Of a DNA stretch of 55,367 bases, positions 35,654 to 46,416 are shown piece after piece. A program made the translations under genes and the position numbers. Positions within the stretch are counted from its first letter, which is position 1, and each line of letters begins with the position of its first letter. Under the pieces are notes generated by a model that ran no database searches, was not told the origin of the DNA, and saw only the letters and a list, made by a program, of their open reading frames with translations. The DNA is from Gemmatimonadota bacterium (lineage in GTDB: Bacteria; Gemmatimonadota; Gemmatimonadetes; Gemmatimonadales; Gemmatimonadaceae), in the NCBI GenBank assembly GCA_016874035.1, contig VGVM01000010.1:1-55367 (forward strand), given 5' to 3'.

Positions 35654-37489
35654 GTGAAGACGTACCGCCGCCTGCTCGCCTTCCTGCGCCCGCATTCCGG
35701 GAAGTTCGCGGGCAACGTCGGCGCGAACATCCTCGGCGCGGCGCTGGACGGGATCGCGTTTGCGCTGTTGATCCCGTTCCTGAACATCCTGTTCGGCCTC
35801 GAGAACCCGATTCCCGCCGGGAAGGGTTGGCTCACGGACCTGCTCAATGCGCTGGTCGGTGGGTTGCTGGATCCCGCCGACCGGCTTGGCTCGCTCGGCA
35901 ACGTCATCGTCCTGATCATCGCGCTCGTCACGGCGAAGAACGTGTTCCTCTGGTTGGGTGGCCAGTTCGGCGCGGCCCTGCAGGAACGGATCACGCGCGA
36001 CCTGCGCGAGACCGTGTTCCGTCACATGCAGCGCCTGCCGCTCGGATGGTTCTCGCGGAACAAGACCGGCCAGGTCATGGCGCGCGTCCTCTCCGATTCG
36101 GAACAGGCCAAGGCCGTGATCGCCGAGGTCGCCACGCGCTCCATGCAGCACCTGACGCAGGTGCTCGTCACGGTCGTGATCCTGGTCCGCATGTCACCGC
36201 GTCTCGCGCTCATGGCACTGGTCGTGGCGCCGCTGATCACGCTGGCGCTCCAGCCGATCCTCCGGAAGCTGCGAAAGGGGCACCGGACGCTGCGGGACGA
36301 CTACGGCGAGATCACCAGCGTCCTGCAGGAAGTGGTGAGCGGCGTCCGCCTGGTGAAGAGCTTCCGCGGCGAGGCCTATGAGGATCGTCGGTTCAGCGAC
36401 GCGAGCAGCGGATACACGCGGGGGATGGTGCGGATCACGCGACTCGCGCTGCTCTCCGGTCCGCTCACGGAGATCCTCGGCACGATCGTCGCGGTCGGGG
36501 TGCTCTGGATCGGGGCGCGCGACGTGTTCGGCGGCGTCATGGACGGCGGCTCGCTGATCGCGTTCATGGTGATGCTGATGCGCCTGCTGCCGCCGCTCAA
36601 GCAACTCTCGCAGGCGCCAACCGTTGCCGCCCAGTCCCTCGCGGCGGCCGACCGGCTCTTTGAGATCCTCGATCACCAGACCGAAGGCCAGCGCGACCGA
36701 GGGACGCGCACCGTTACGGAGTTCACCGGCGCCATCGCGTTCGAGCAGGTCGGGTTTGCGTATGACGCTGGCGCTCCGGTGTTGCACGACGTGTCCTTCA
36801 CGGCACGGAAGGGCGAGGTTGTTGCGCTGGTCGGGTCCAGCGGGGCGGGGAAGAGCACCCTCGTGGACTTGATCCCCAGGTTCATCGAGCCGACGGCGGG
36901 GCGCATTACGCTCGACGGCGTGGACCTCGCATCGGTTCGGCTTGACTCGCTGCGCGCGCTGACGGGGATCGTCAGCCAGGACACGGTGCTCTTCAACGAC
37001 ACCGTGCGCGCGAACATCGCCTACGGCGCCGCCGGTACCTATACCGACGCCCAGATCGAGGCCGCCGCGCGCGCCGCGAACGCGCATGCCTTCATCGCCG
37101 AGTTGCCGCAGCGGTACGACACCGTGCTCGGTGAGCGCGGCACGCGACTGTCCGGCGGCCAGCGTCAGCGCATCGCGATCGCGCGCGCTCTCCTCGTGGA
37201 TCCGCCGATCCTGATCCTCGACGAAGCCACGTCGGCGCTGGATACCGAAAACGAGCGGCTGGTGCAGGAGGCGCTCGACCGCCTGTTGTCGGGACGCACG
37301 GTGTTTGTCATCGCCCACCGGCTTTCGACGATCGCGCATGCCACGCAGATCCTCGTGCTCGACCGGGGTCGCATCGTCGAGCGTGGGGTGCACGCGGACC
37401 TGCTGGCTCGGGGTGGCGCGTACGCCCGCCTGCACGCGCTGCAGGTGCGGGCCGCGAGTTCGCCCGACTCCGCACCCGCCGGCGAATGA
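35654..37489 (+). CDS. MsbA-like ABC exporter
   Basis: A 611-residue half-transporter: membrane domain with six helices (about 15-310), then the ATPase with Walker A GSSGAGKST, Q-loop VSQDT, signature LSGGQRQR, Walker B ILILDEATSALD and H-loop IAHRLST. It resembles MsbA, the flippase for lipid A core and phospholipids. Starts at GTG 35654 with the weak purine sequence GCGGTGAGCCC upstream. It overlaps the next gene, a lipid A-type acyltransferase, by 4 nt (ATGA), which supports the LPS interpretation. Confidence 0.92.
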   Translation: MKTYRRLLAFLRPHSGKFAGNVGANILGAALDGIAFALLIPFLNILFGLENPIPAGKGWLTDLLNALVGGLLDPADRLGSLGNVIVLIIALVTAKNVFLWLGGQFGAALQERITRDLRETVFRHMQRLPLGWFSRNKTGQVMARVLSDSEQAKAVIAEVATRSMQHLTQVLVTVVILVRMSPRLALMALVVAPLITLALQPILRKLRKGHRTLRDDYGEITSVLQEVVSGVRLVKSFRGEAYEDRRFSDASSGYTRGMVRITRLALLSGPLTEILGTIVAVGVLWIGARDVFGGVMDGGSLIAFMVMLMRLLPPLKQLSQAPTVAAQSLAAADRLFEILDHQTEGQRDRGTRTVTEFTGAIAFEQVGFAYDAGAPVLHDVSFTARKGEVVALVGSSGAGKSTLVDLIPRFIEPTAGRITLDGVDLASVRLDSLRALTGIVSQDTVLFNDTVRANIAYGAAGTYTDAQIEAAARAANAHAFIAELPQRYDTVLGERGTRLSGGQRQRIAIARALLVDPPILILDEATSALDTENERLVQEALDRLLSGRTVFVIAHRLSTIAHATQILVLDRGRIVERGVHADLLARGGAYARLHALQVRAASSPDSAPAGE

Positions 37490-38457
37490 CCGCTCCGCCC
37501 GGCGACGCGGCTCCGGGAACCACGCCTGCGCCGCGCAGCCGGCCGCCCAAGCTCAAGCACCGGTTGGAATACGCGGCGATGCGTGCATTCCTGGCCGGCC
37601 TCGCGCCGTTCGGGGTGCGCGGCGGCGCCGCGATTGCGTCCGCGATCGCTCGGCTCGCCTACTGGCCGATCGGAATCCGGCGAGGCGTCGTCACGCGGCA
37701 GATCGCGGCCGCCTTTCCCGACTGGGACGCCGCGCGCGTGCGCGCCACCGCGAAGGCCGCCTACGGCAACCTCGGCCGCGTGGCGGTCGAAGCCACATTG
37801 CTGTCACGAAGGGGTTCGCCCGCGGTGCTCGAGATGTTCGAGGAGCCCGGAGGTTGGGAAACGGTCGCTGCGGCGAATGCACGAGGCCGGGGCCTGATCT
37901 TCATCGCCGGTCACCTCGGCAACTGGGAGCTGTCGGGAGCGTACATCGCCGCGCGCGGACTCGATGTCCACGCCATCGCACGGGGCATGGCGAACCCACT
38001 CTCGGACCGCTACTTCCGCCGCACCCGCGAACGGCTCGGCATGCAGGTGATGCACGACCAGGAGGCCGTGCGACGGGTCCCGCGTGTACTCAGGGCGGGC
38101 GGCGCCGTGGGCTTCCTGTCCGACCAGGCGACGGTGGGACTGGCCTCGACGTTCGTCCCGTTCTTCGGACGACCGGCGAAGACACCGCGCGGCGCCGCGG
38201 TCTTTGCGTTGCGCGCCGACGTGCCTGTGGTGTTGGTGCAGGCCATCAGGACGCCATCCGGCACCTACCGCTTTCACGCCGAGGAGCTGGTCGTTGAGCG
38301 CAGCGGTGATCGCGAGGCCGATGTGGATCGCCTGGTGCTGGGGTTTTCCGTGGCCCTCGAGCGACTCGTGCGGCAGTACCCCGAGCAGTATTTCTGGCAA
38401 CATCGGCGCTGGAAGCACCAGCCGGCGGACACGCCCGCGCACCTCCGGGAACCATGA
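37486..38457 (+). CDS. lysophospholipid/lipid A acyltransferase (HtrB/LpxL family)
   Basis: A 323-residue membrane-associated acyltransferase. N-terminal helix AAMRAFLAGLAPFGVRGG anchors it. The active site is GHLGNWEL (H...x4...E motif of PF03279), with ARGMANPLSDRYF, GFLSDQATVG and TPRGAAVFALRADVPVV following. LpxL-type enzymes add a secondary acyl chain to lipid A precursor. It overlaps the MsbA gene before and the aminotransferase after by 4 nt each, so these are translated as a block. The substrate could also be another glycolipid. Confidence 0.9.
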   Translation: MTAPPGDAAPGTTPAPRSRPPKLKHRLEYAAMRAFLAGLAPFGVRGGAAIASAIARLAYWPIGIRRGVVTRQIAAAFPDWDAARVRATAKAAYGNLGRVAVEATLLSRRGSPAVLEMFEEPGGWETVAAANARGRGLIFIAGHLGNWELSGAYIAARGLDVHAIARGMANPLSDRYFRRTRERLGMQVMHDQEAVRRVPRVLRAGGAVGFLSDQATVGLASTFVPFFGRPAKTPRGAAVFALRADVPVVLVQAIRTPSGTYRFHAEELVVERSGDREADVDRLVLGFSVALERLVRQYPEQYFWQHRRWKHQPADTPAHLREP

Positions 38458-39617
38458 GCACAGACATGATTGCGCGGACTCGCGCGGTGGAGTTTCCGTG
38501 GGCTACCGATGGGCAGGTGGCCTTCCTCGATCACGCGTCAACAGGCCCGCTGCCGACGCGCGCGCGGCGCGCGATCGAGTCGTTCGGGCTGCGTCGTGCC
38601 GAACCGTTCCGGCTCAAGGCCGAGGATCTCTTCCCCGTGCTCGCGCGCACGCGCGCGGAGGCCGCACAGCTGCTCGGCGCGCCTGCCGGCTCGATCGCGC
38701 TCTCGACCAACACCTCGCACGGCGTCAACCTCGCGGCGCGCACGCTCCCCTACGGGAAGGGCGACATCGTGCTCTCCACCGACGGTGAGTTCCCGGCGAA
38801 TGTGTATCCGTGGATGGCGGCGTGCCGCGAGCGTGGAGCGGAGTTCCGGATGCTGCCGCTGGCCGGCCACCTTCCTGACGAGGAGGCGCTGCTCCGCGCG
38901 ATCACGAGCGACCCGCGCGTAAAGGGCGTCGCGATCTCGTGGGTGAGCTACTGGAGCGGGCACCGCTTCGACCTGAACGCGCTGTCCGCCGCGTGCCGCG
39001 CGCGCGGCATCTGGCTCTTCGTGGATGCCATTCAGGGCGTCGGCGCGGTCGAGCTCGACCTCGCGATCACGCACATCGATATGCTCGCCTGCGGTGCGCA
39101 GAAATGGCTGCTGTCCCCGTGGGGAACCGGCTTCACCTACGTGCACCCTTCGCGCGTACAGGCGCTCGAACCCGCCGAGGTGGGCTGGCTCGCCCAGCGG
39201 CGAGACACCGACTTCCGTTCACTGCTCGACTACGACGCCACCTGGCACGACGATGCGCGCCGGTTCGAGGTCGTGACGCTCGACTTCGTGAACTTCGCGG
39301 CGATGGCCGAGAGCCTGTCGCTGTTCAATGAGCTGGGCGTGCCCCGTACCGCCGAGGCGGTACGTCACCTCGCCAACCACGCGCTGCTTTTTGCCGACGC
39401 GAATCCGTCGGTTGCCCTCATCACGCCCCGCGAGATGGCGCGTCGCGCCGGCGTGCTCGCGTTCCGGGTCGCCGATCTCGACGGCACGAGCAAGCGATTG
39501 CGGGAGGCCAACGTGTTCCACGCGGTGCGCGAGGGGTGTATTCGCCTCGCGCCGCATTGGTACAACACGGTCGCGGATCTCGATCGGGCGCTCAACCTGC
39601 TGATCGCGCGCAACTAG
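38454..39617 (+). CDS. class V aminotransferase (cysteine desulfurase-like)
   Basis: A 387-residue PLP fold-type I enzyme. Segments are AFLDHASTGPLPTRARR, the PLP-contacting SIALSTNTSHGVNLAA, the Asp-containing IWLFVDAIQGVGA and the Schiff-base lysine in LACGAQKWLLSPWGTGF. It belongs to the NifS/IscS/kynureninase-like group, but its sulfur-carrying Cys loop is not evident, so it may not be a desulfurase. It is co-translated with the acyltransferase (ATGA overlap). Its stop codon and that of the convergent kinase gene share CTAG at 39614-39617. Substrate unknown. Confidence 0.88.
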   Translation: MSTDMIARTRAVEFPWATDGQVAFLDHASTGPLPTRARRAIESFGLRRAEPFRLKAEDLFPVLARTRAEAAQLLGAPAGSIALSTNTSHGVNLAARTLPYGKGDIVLSTDGEFPANVYPWMAACRERGAEFRMLPLAGHLPDEEALLRAITSDPRVKGVAISWVSYWSGHRFDLNALSAACRARGIWLFVDAIQGVGAVELDLAITHIDMLACGAQKWLLSPWGTGFTYVHPSRVQALEPAEVGWLAQRRDTDFRSLLDYDATWHDDARRFEVVTLDFVNFAAMAESLSLFNELGVPRTAEAVRHLANHALLFADANPSVALITPREMARRAGVLAFRVADLDGTSKRLREANVFHAVREGCIRLAPHWYNTVADLDRALNLLIARN

Positions 39618-41520
39618 CGCGGTCGAATTGCCTCGCTCGCTTCGCGCGCCGCGGAAGCCGCGAGGTTCAGCTCATCGCCAACGCGCGATGCCGCCTCGAT
39701 CGCTTCGGTCACGGACGCGACCGGCGCCGCGCCGAGCTGCAGGCGGAGCAGGCCGAGGCGAATCGTCTCGAGGGCCGTGACCGCGTTCGCGAGGCGCATG
39801 TTTGCCGTTTCGCGCTCCGCTTTCAGCTTGGCCAGGTGATCGGGCTGTCCCGCCCGATCGGCGGCGTCGATGGCCTCGTCCAGCTTGTCCACCGCGGCGC
39901 GGAGCGCGCGGGCGTCCTCCTCGAGCCGTTGGACGGTCTTGGGCACATCCTTGAGTTCTCGGCGGGTCTGCTTTGGCAGGGACTCGAACAAGGCGTCGAG
40001 TGCGCGGCCGAGCGCGACTTCGGTGTGCTGCGGGAGGGCGGGCGCGTGCACGGCGCCGACACCACGCTTGAGGCCAATGGCCGCGAGTGCGGCGAAACGG
40101 GCGCCAAGCGTGCTGCCCCAGAACTTCACGCGGGCGCCGCCGCTCAACCATCCGCTCCCGCCCTGCATCTGGGCTTTCTTGACGAGGCCGATCACCCCAA
40201 GGAGGGTGCCAATGATGGCGACCAGCGCGGTCAGCGGCCCGAGGGCGTTCACCTTGCCGGCGGAAAGCAGGGGTCCTACGACGCCGAGCGTTATCGCCCC
40301 TGCGACTCCGGACGCGAACAGCGTGCCGCCAATGATCTGCAACTTGCGGGGCCTGATCGAGAACGCGCTGCTGGATTCGTAGATGAGTTCTTCGCGCCGA
40401 CGCACGACGTCCGTGGCCACGGCGGCCCTGACGTCCGCCAAGCTGAAGCCGCCGGCCAGCAGGCGGCGAAGGCGAAAAAGCGCCGGCCCGAACATCAGCA
40501 GCAGCGCGAACAGTCCGATCATCAGGCCGACCGGCCACGCGCCGCGGGCCGTCGTGACGACGATACCCATCGATGCATAAATCGCCACGGCGATCCGCAT
40601 GCCGCGTTCCTTGGCGCTCGTACCCAGCCAGACGCGCAGCGGCGTCGGCAGCTCCCGCGGCGCATCCACGGCCGCATCCACCGCTTCAGCGAACTGTTCG
40701 CCGGTTTCCCAGCGCCGTTCGGGCAGTTTCTCAAGGCAGCGCTCGATCGCGCTGGCCAACCGGTGCGGCACCGTCGGGGCGACCGAAGCGATCGCCGTTG
40801 GCCGGCGGCTCGCATGCGCGACCATCACGCCCATCGCATTCTCCGCCTCGAACGGCAATCGCCCGGTCACGGCGTAGTACCCGGTCACGCCGAGCGAGTA
40901 GAGATCCGACCGACCGTCCACGGCGGCACCAGCCGCCTGCTCCGGGCTCAGGTAGTGCACGGTGCCCCGCACGTACCCGCCGTCCGCCGTGCTTGCCGTC
41001 GCGACGTCGCCAGCAATGCCGAAGTCCGTGACCACCGCGCGACCCGTGGCCCGCTCGAGCAGGATGTTGTCGGGCTTCACGTCCCGGTGCACGATGCCGC
41101 GCAGCTGCGCGTAGGCCAGCGCCCAGCCCACATCACGCAGCACACGCGACGCCTCGTGCGGCGGGAGCGGGCCACGCGCACGCAGCCGCTCGCCCAACGT
41201 CTCGCCGTCAATGAACGCCATGACGAAGAACACGAACTCGCCGATTTCGTCAACGTGATGGATCGGCACGACGTTCGGGTGCGAGAGCTGCGCGGCCATC
41301 TGGGCCTCGCGCACGAATCGCTCACGGAGTTCCGGCTTGGCCGCCGCGAGGTCGCGCGGGAGCAGCTTGATCGCCACGGCGCGTGCCAACCGCAGCTCTC
41401 GCGCGAGATACACGATCCCCATCCCGCCGCGGCCCAGCTCGCGCTCGAGGGAATACCGCCCGGCGACGGCCTGCTGGAAGTCGATGAACTCGCGGTCGGC
41501 GACGATCGGAAGGCCGGTCA

Positions 41521-41521
<1 letters not shown>
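39614..41521 (-). CDS. membrane Ser/Thr protein kinase
   Basis: A 635-residue PknB-type kinase. The kinase domain (about 22-285) has the Gly-rich loop LGRGGMGIVYLA, the ATP-binding K52 in VAIKLL, catalytic VHRDVKPDN (D147), DFG (D166) and GTVHYLSPEQAAG. Two hydrophobic pairs follow (about 315-360 and 415-465), then a long Ala/Leu/Glu-rich coiled coil (about 530-635) with AALRAAVDKLDEAID-type heptads. Cytosolic kinase with membrane anchor is likely. The start at GTG 41521 overlaps the tyrS stop by one base (TAGTG), indicating co-translation with tyrS. Confidence 0.92.
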
Positions 41522-42810
<1,289 letters not shown>

Positions 42811-42814
42811 GGGT

Positions 42815-42822
42815 CAAAGGTA
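42815..42822 (-). promoter_or_regulatory. promoter element TACCTTTG (exact TAnnTTTG) before tyrS
   Basis: The reverse strand reads CCCTACCTTTGACCCATGC: exact TAnnTTTG 4 nt before the start codon, nearly identical to the rsmB promoter. No Shine-Dalgarno sequence can fit, implying a leaderless tyrS mRNA. Confidence 0.6.
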
Positions 42823-42915
42823 GGGTGCATCGTGAGCACTGTCACCGAGTACGGGGGCGCAAGCGCGCCCTTCCATCGGTCACGCCAGCGCGTTGCTCAC
42901 CCCTCGTGTCCCGCC

Positions 42916-42923
42916 TAGCTTCC
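42916..42923 (+). promoter_or_regulatory. putative promoter element TAGCTTCC before the PBP1A gene
   Basis: TAGCTTCC lies 11 nt before ATG 42935 on the forward strand; the leader would be a few bases long and the spacer (GCCACCGGGCC) has no Shine-Dalgarno sequence. Confidence 0.4.
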
Positions 42924-42934
42924 GCCACCGGGCC

Positions 42935-45046
42935 ATGCCTCAGCCGTTCCTCGAGCGCCACAGGCGCAGGATCCTCATCCTCCTCGCCATTGCCGGCGGA
43001 TTCGGCGCACTCGGCCTGATCGGCGCGGGCGTCGCCTGGGGCACCATCTGTTCGGGCGGGAAATGCCCGTCGCTCGCCGGGCTCGAGCAGTACCAGCCCC
43101 GCCAGGCCACGCTGCTGTACGCCGCGGACGGCCGCTTCATCGCCGAGATCGGGCAGGAACGTCGCACGCTGGTGCGGCTCGAGGAGATCCCCAAGGTCGT
43201 CACCGATGCGTTCCTGATCACGGAGGACAAGCGGTTCTACTCGCACGGGGGCGTGGACTTCGTGCGACTCGCCGGTGCGGTGATCGCCAACGTGAAGGCC
43301 GGCGGCGTCGTCGAGGGGTTCTCGACGATCACCATGCAGCTCGCCCGGAACCTGTTTCCGGAGGCGCTGGACCGGCTCGATCGCGGGCCGGTGCGCAAGC
43401 TCCGCGAGATGAAGGTCGCGCGGGCGATCGAGGGCCAGTACGACAAGGACCGCATCCTCGAGCTCTACCTCAACCAGATCTCGCTCGGCAGCGGCGCGTT
43501 CGGCGTCGAGACCGCGAGCCAGAAATACTTCGGCAAGTCGGTCCGCGAAGTCACGCTCGCCGAGGCCGCCGTGCTCGCCGCATTGCCCAAGGGGCCGGGG
43601 CGCTACAACCCGCGGCGGTTCCCCGAGCGCGCCATCCAGCGCCGCAACACGATCCTCGAGCTGATGCGCCGCGCCGATCTCATCGCGGATTCCACCGCGT
43701 CGCTGGCCAAGGCCTACCCCATGCGCCTCGCGCGTCGGCGGACGGGCTCCGTCGAGACCGCGCCGTATTTCGTGGACTACGTCCGGCGCGTGCTCGAGGC
43801 AAAGTACGGCAAGCGCCTCTACGACCGCCCGCTCAAGGTCTACACCACGCTCGACCTCGACATGCAGGGCGCCGCCGAGCGCGCGATCGACCGCCAGCTT
43901 CGCCTGGTGGAAAGCGGTCAGCTCGGAAACTTCCCGCATCGCACGTACGAGCAACTGCTCGCGCGCGCGAGGAGCGGCGCCGTCGAGGAGAGTCCGCGCA
44001 ACGAGTCGCCGTACCTGCAGGGCGCCTTCGTCGCCGTTGATCCGCGGTCAGGCGCCGTGCGCGCGCTGGTCGGCGGTCGCGATTACGAGGACTCGCAGTT
44101 CGACCGCGCGACCCAGGCGCTCCGCCAGCCCGGTTCGACGTTCAAGCCGATCACGTACGCGACGGCGATCCAGAGCGGGCGCCCGCCGAGCTACCTGATC
44201 GATGACTCCCCGATCGTGGTGCCGCAGCTCGATTCGACCAAGCCGTGGCAGCCGCAGAACTACGACCTCAAGTTCCTCGGCCCCATGACCATGCGCCGTG
44301 GCCTCGAGGACTCGCGGAACATGATCGCAATCCGGCTGGGCATGGAAATCGGGGAGCCGAGCGTCGTGGCGATGGCTGCGGGCTTCGGGATCACCACCGA
44401 AGTGCCGCCGTACCCGTCGATTCATATCGGATCGGCCGACGTGTACCCGATCGAGATGATCGCGGCGTACTCCGTCTTCGCGAACCTCGGTTGGCGCGTG
44501 CCACCGACACCCATCGTGCGCGTGGAGAACGAACGCGGCGCGACTATCTACTCGGCGGAATCCGAGCGCGTGCAGGTGCTGTCGCGCGAAGAGGGGTGGC
44601 TGATGGTGGATATGCTGAAGGACGTCGTGCGGCGCGGCACGGCCGCGGGCAGCGTTGGGGCGCACTTCCGCATCCCGTCCGGCGGCAAGACGGGGACGAC
44701 CAACGACGGCGGCGACGTGTGGTACATCGGCTTCACGGCCGACCTCGTTGCGGGTACGTGGATCGGCTTTGACACCCCGCGGCCGATCATGGCGAATGCG
44801 CAGGGCGGGCGACTCGCCGCGCCGGCGTGGACGTCGTTCATGCGCGAGGTGTACGAGCGAAAGCCAGCGCCGCCGGACTGGCCGCGTCCATCGGGCCTGA
44901 CCTCGCGGAGCATTGACGAGCCGACCGGACTCCTGCATGGGCCGCTCTGTCCATCGGAGGACGCGTACACCGAGTTCTTCCTCCCCGGCACGGAGCCCAC
45001 GCGCGAGTGTCCTCGCCGCTCGCGCGCCACCAGCCGAGGTCCGTGA
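42935..45046 (+). CDS. penicillin-binding protein 1A-type transglycosylase/transpeptidase
   Basis: A 703-residue bifunctional peptidoglycan synthase. A membrane anchor (about 12-33, ILILLAIAGGFGALGLIGAG) leads to the GT51 glycosyltransferase (catalytic Glu in FLITEDKRFYSHGG, STITMQLARN, KVARAIEGQ) and then a transpeptidase with the SxxK motif in PGSTFKP, SxN in EDSRNM, and KTGTT. It polymerises and cross-links glycan strands in the periplasm. The Cys pair near the anchor (CSGGKC) is a lineage-specific oddity. Codes into the amidohydrolase gene by a GTGA overlap. Confidence 0.95.
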   Translation: MPQPFLERHRRRILILLAIAGGFGALGLIGAGVAWGTICSGGKCPSLAGLEQYQPRQATLLYAADGRFIAEIGQERRTLVRLEEIPKVVTDAFLITEDKRFYSHGGVDFVRLAGAVIANVKAGGVVEGFSTITMQLARNLFPEALDRLDRGPVRKLREMKVARAIEGQYDKDRILELYLNQISLGSGAFGVETASQKYFGKSVREVTLAEAAVLAALPKGPGRYNPRRFPERAIQRRNTILELMRRADLIADSTASLAKAYPMRLARRRTGSVETAPYFVDYVRRVLEAKYGKRLYDRPLKVYTTLDLDMQGAAERAIDRQLRLVESGQLGNFPHRTYEQLLARARSGAVEESPRNESPYLQGAFVAVDPRSGAVRALVGGRDYEDSQFDRATQALRQPGSTFKPITYATAIQSGRPPSYLIDDSPIVVPQLDSTKPWQPQNYDLKFLGPMTMRRGLEDSRNMIAIRLGMEIGEPSVVAMAAGFGITTEVPPYPSIHIGSADVYPIEMIAAYSVFANLGWRVPPTPIVRVENERGATIYSAESERVQVLSREEGWLMVDMLKDVVRRGTAAGSVGAHFRIPSGGKTGTTNDGGDVWYIGFTADLVAGTWIGFDTPRPIMANAQGGRLAAPAWTSFMREVYERKPAPPDWPRPSGLTSRSIDEPTGLLHGPLCPSEDAYTEFFLPGTEPTRECPRRSRATSRGP

Positions 45047-46386
45047 GCGAACGCAGGGAGCGCTCGTGGGGAGTGTGCTACTCCGCGCCATGGGTGCTGC
45101 CGGTTTCGGCGCCGCCGATCCGCGAGGGCGCCGTTGTGGTCGAAGGCGGAGCGATCGCCTGGGTCGGCGCGCGCGCCGCGCTGCCCGACGAACTCCGGGT
45201 CCGACACGAACGCCTGGAGCGAATCGCCCTCACACCGGGCCTCGTCAACGCCCATGCGCACCTCGACCTGACGATCCTGCGCGGCGTGTTGGACGGCCTG
45301 CCGTTCTTCGACTGGATCCGGGCGGTGGTCGCGGCGCGAGACGAGGTTGGCGATTCGGATTGGCGCGCGAGCGCGACCGCCGGCGCCGTCGAGGCGGTTC
45401 GCGCGGGCATCACCACTGTCGGGGATACCGCGCCGACCCTTGCCTCGCTCGACGCCCTGGTCGCCTGCGGCCTGCGAGGTATTGCATACCTCGAGACGTT
45501 TGGGCCGCATCCGGATATGGCGGCCGGCGCGCTTGAAGAACTCGCGCAGCGCGTGGCGGCGGCTCGCGGGCGCGAAACCCCGCTCGTTCGCGTGGGGGTG
45601 TCCCCGCATGCGCCCTACTCGACCTCGGAGGCGCTCTACCGCGGCGTTTCCGAATACGCCGCGCGAGAGAACCTCCGGTTGGCGACGCACGTCGCCGAAA
45701 GCGCGGATGAGACAGCGTTCGTCACGCGCGGCGAGGGACCGTTTGGCGCCATGTTCGCCCGACGGTCCTTGCCCCTTCCGGCGCCGGCCTTGTCGCCGGT
45801 CGCGTTCCTCGAGCGGACCGGGACGCTCGCGCTCCGGCCGCTCCTGATCCATGCGGTCCGGTGCGACGCTGCCGACACCGCGGCTATCGCGTCCGCGCAG
45901 GCCACGATCGCGACCTGCCCGCACTCGAACGCGTGGTTCGGCCACGGGCGGGCCCCGGTGGGAGCCTACGAGGCCGCCGGCATCGCCGTAGGCGTTGGTT
46001 CCGACTCCCTCGCCAGCAATGACGCGATGGACATGCGGCGCGAGTCATCGGCGGCAGGCGGCACGCCCGAGCAGGTGCTCGCCCGCGCGACGCTCGGCGG
46101 CGCCCGGGCCCTGCAACTGGACGCCGCGATCGGGACGCTCGAGCCCGGCAAGCGCGCGGACCTGGCCGGCTTTGGACTCTCCGACGCCGCGGCGGCGGCG
46201 GGGGCACCTCCGTGGCACGAACTCCTGGGCGCGCCGCCCCGTTGGACGGTCGTGGACGGCAACGTGCTCATGCGCGGCGGCGCGCTCGCGGGGGTCGCCG
46301 CTGCACTTGCCCCGCAGGCCGAAGCCGCAGCGGCCGCGGCGAACCGCCGCCTCCGCGAGTGGCGCGCGCGCGTGACGCCCGCCTAG
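45043..46386 (+). CDS. amidohydrolase (SsnA/MtaD-like deaminase family)
   Basis: A 447-residue metal-dependent hydrolase of the cytosine/adenosine deaminase-chlorohydrolase group. Metal-binding residues appear in PGLVNAHAHLDL (HxH), VSPHAPY, ATHVAESADE and LIHAVRC with the catalytic Asp in VGVGSDSLASND. Typical substrates are aminopurine- or aminofutalosine-type nucleosides; which one cannot be told from sequence. The GTG start (45043) is set by the 4-nt overlap with the PBP stop; no signal peptide. Confidence 0.9.
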   Translation: MSERRERSWGVCYSAPWVLPVSAPPIREGAVVVEGGAIAWVGARAALPDELRVRHERLERIALTPGLVNAHAHLDLTILRGVLDGLPFFDWIRAVVAARDEVGDSDWRASATAGAVEAVRAGITTVGDTAPTLASLDALVACGLRGIAYLETFGPHPDMAAGALEELAQRVAAARGRETPLVRVGVSPHAPYSTSEALYRGVSEYAARENLRLATHVAESADETAFVTRGEGPFGAMFARRSLPLPAPALSPVAFLERTGTLALRPLLIHAVRCDAADTAAIASAQATIATCPHSNAWFGHGRAPVGAYEAAGIAVGVGSDSLASNDAMDMRRESSAAGGTPEQVLARATLGGARALQLDAAIGTLEPGKRADLAGFGLSDAAAAAGAPPWHELLGAPPRWTVVDGNVLMRGGALAGVAAALAPQAEAAAAAANRRLREWRARVTPA

Positions 46387-46391
46387 CTTTT
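46384..46391 (+). promoter_or_regulatory. putative promoter element TAGCTTTT inside the amidohydrolase stop
   Basis: TAGCTTTT begins with the stop codon of the amidohydrolase gene and lies 25 nt before ATG 46417, which also has a GGGAG ribosome site. It may give the aminotransferase gene its own transcript. Confidence 0.35.
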
Positions 46392-46416
46392 CTCCGGACA
46401 CACCATCCCGGGAGCC

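Noticed and set aside
34270-35994. Reverse open frame of 574 codons opposite porX
   Set aside because: Antisense shadow; the porX frame has receiver and phosphatase signatures.
39241-39256. TGGCAC-like sequence resembling a -24/-12 sigma54 promoter
   Set aside because: Lies inside the aminotransferase coding sequence and lacks the TTGC half at the right spacing.
42842-43954. Reverse open frame of 370 codons opposite PBP1A
   Set aside because: Antisense to the glycosyltransferase domain; no motif.
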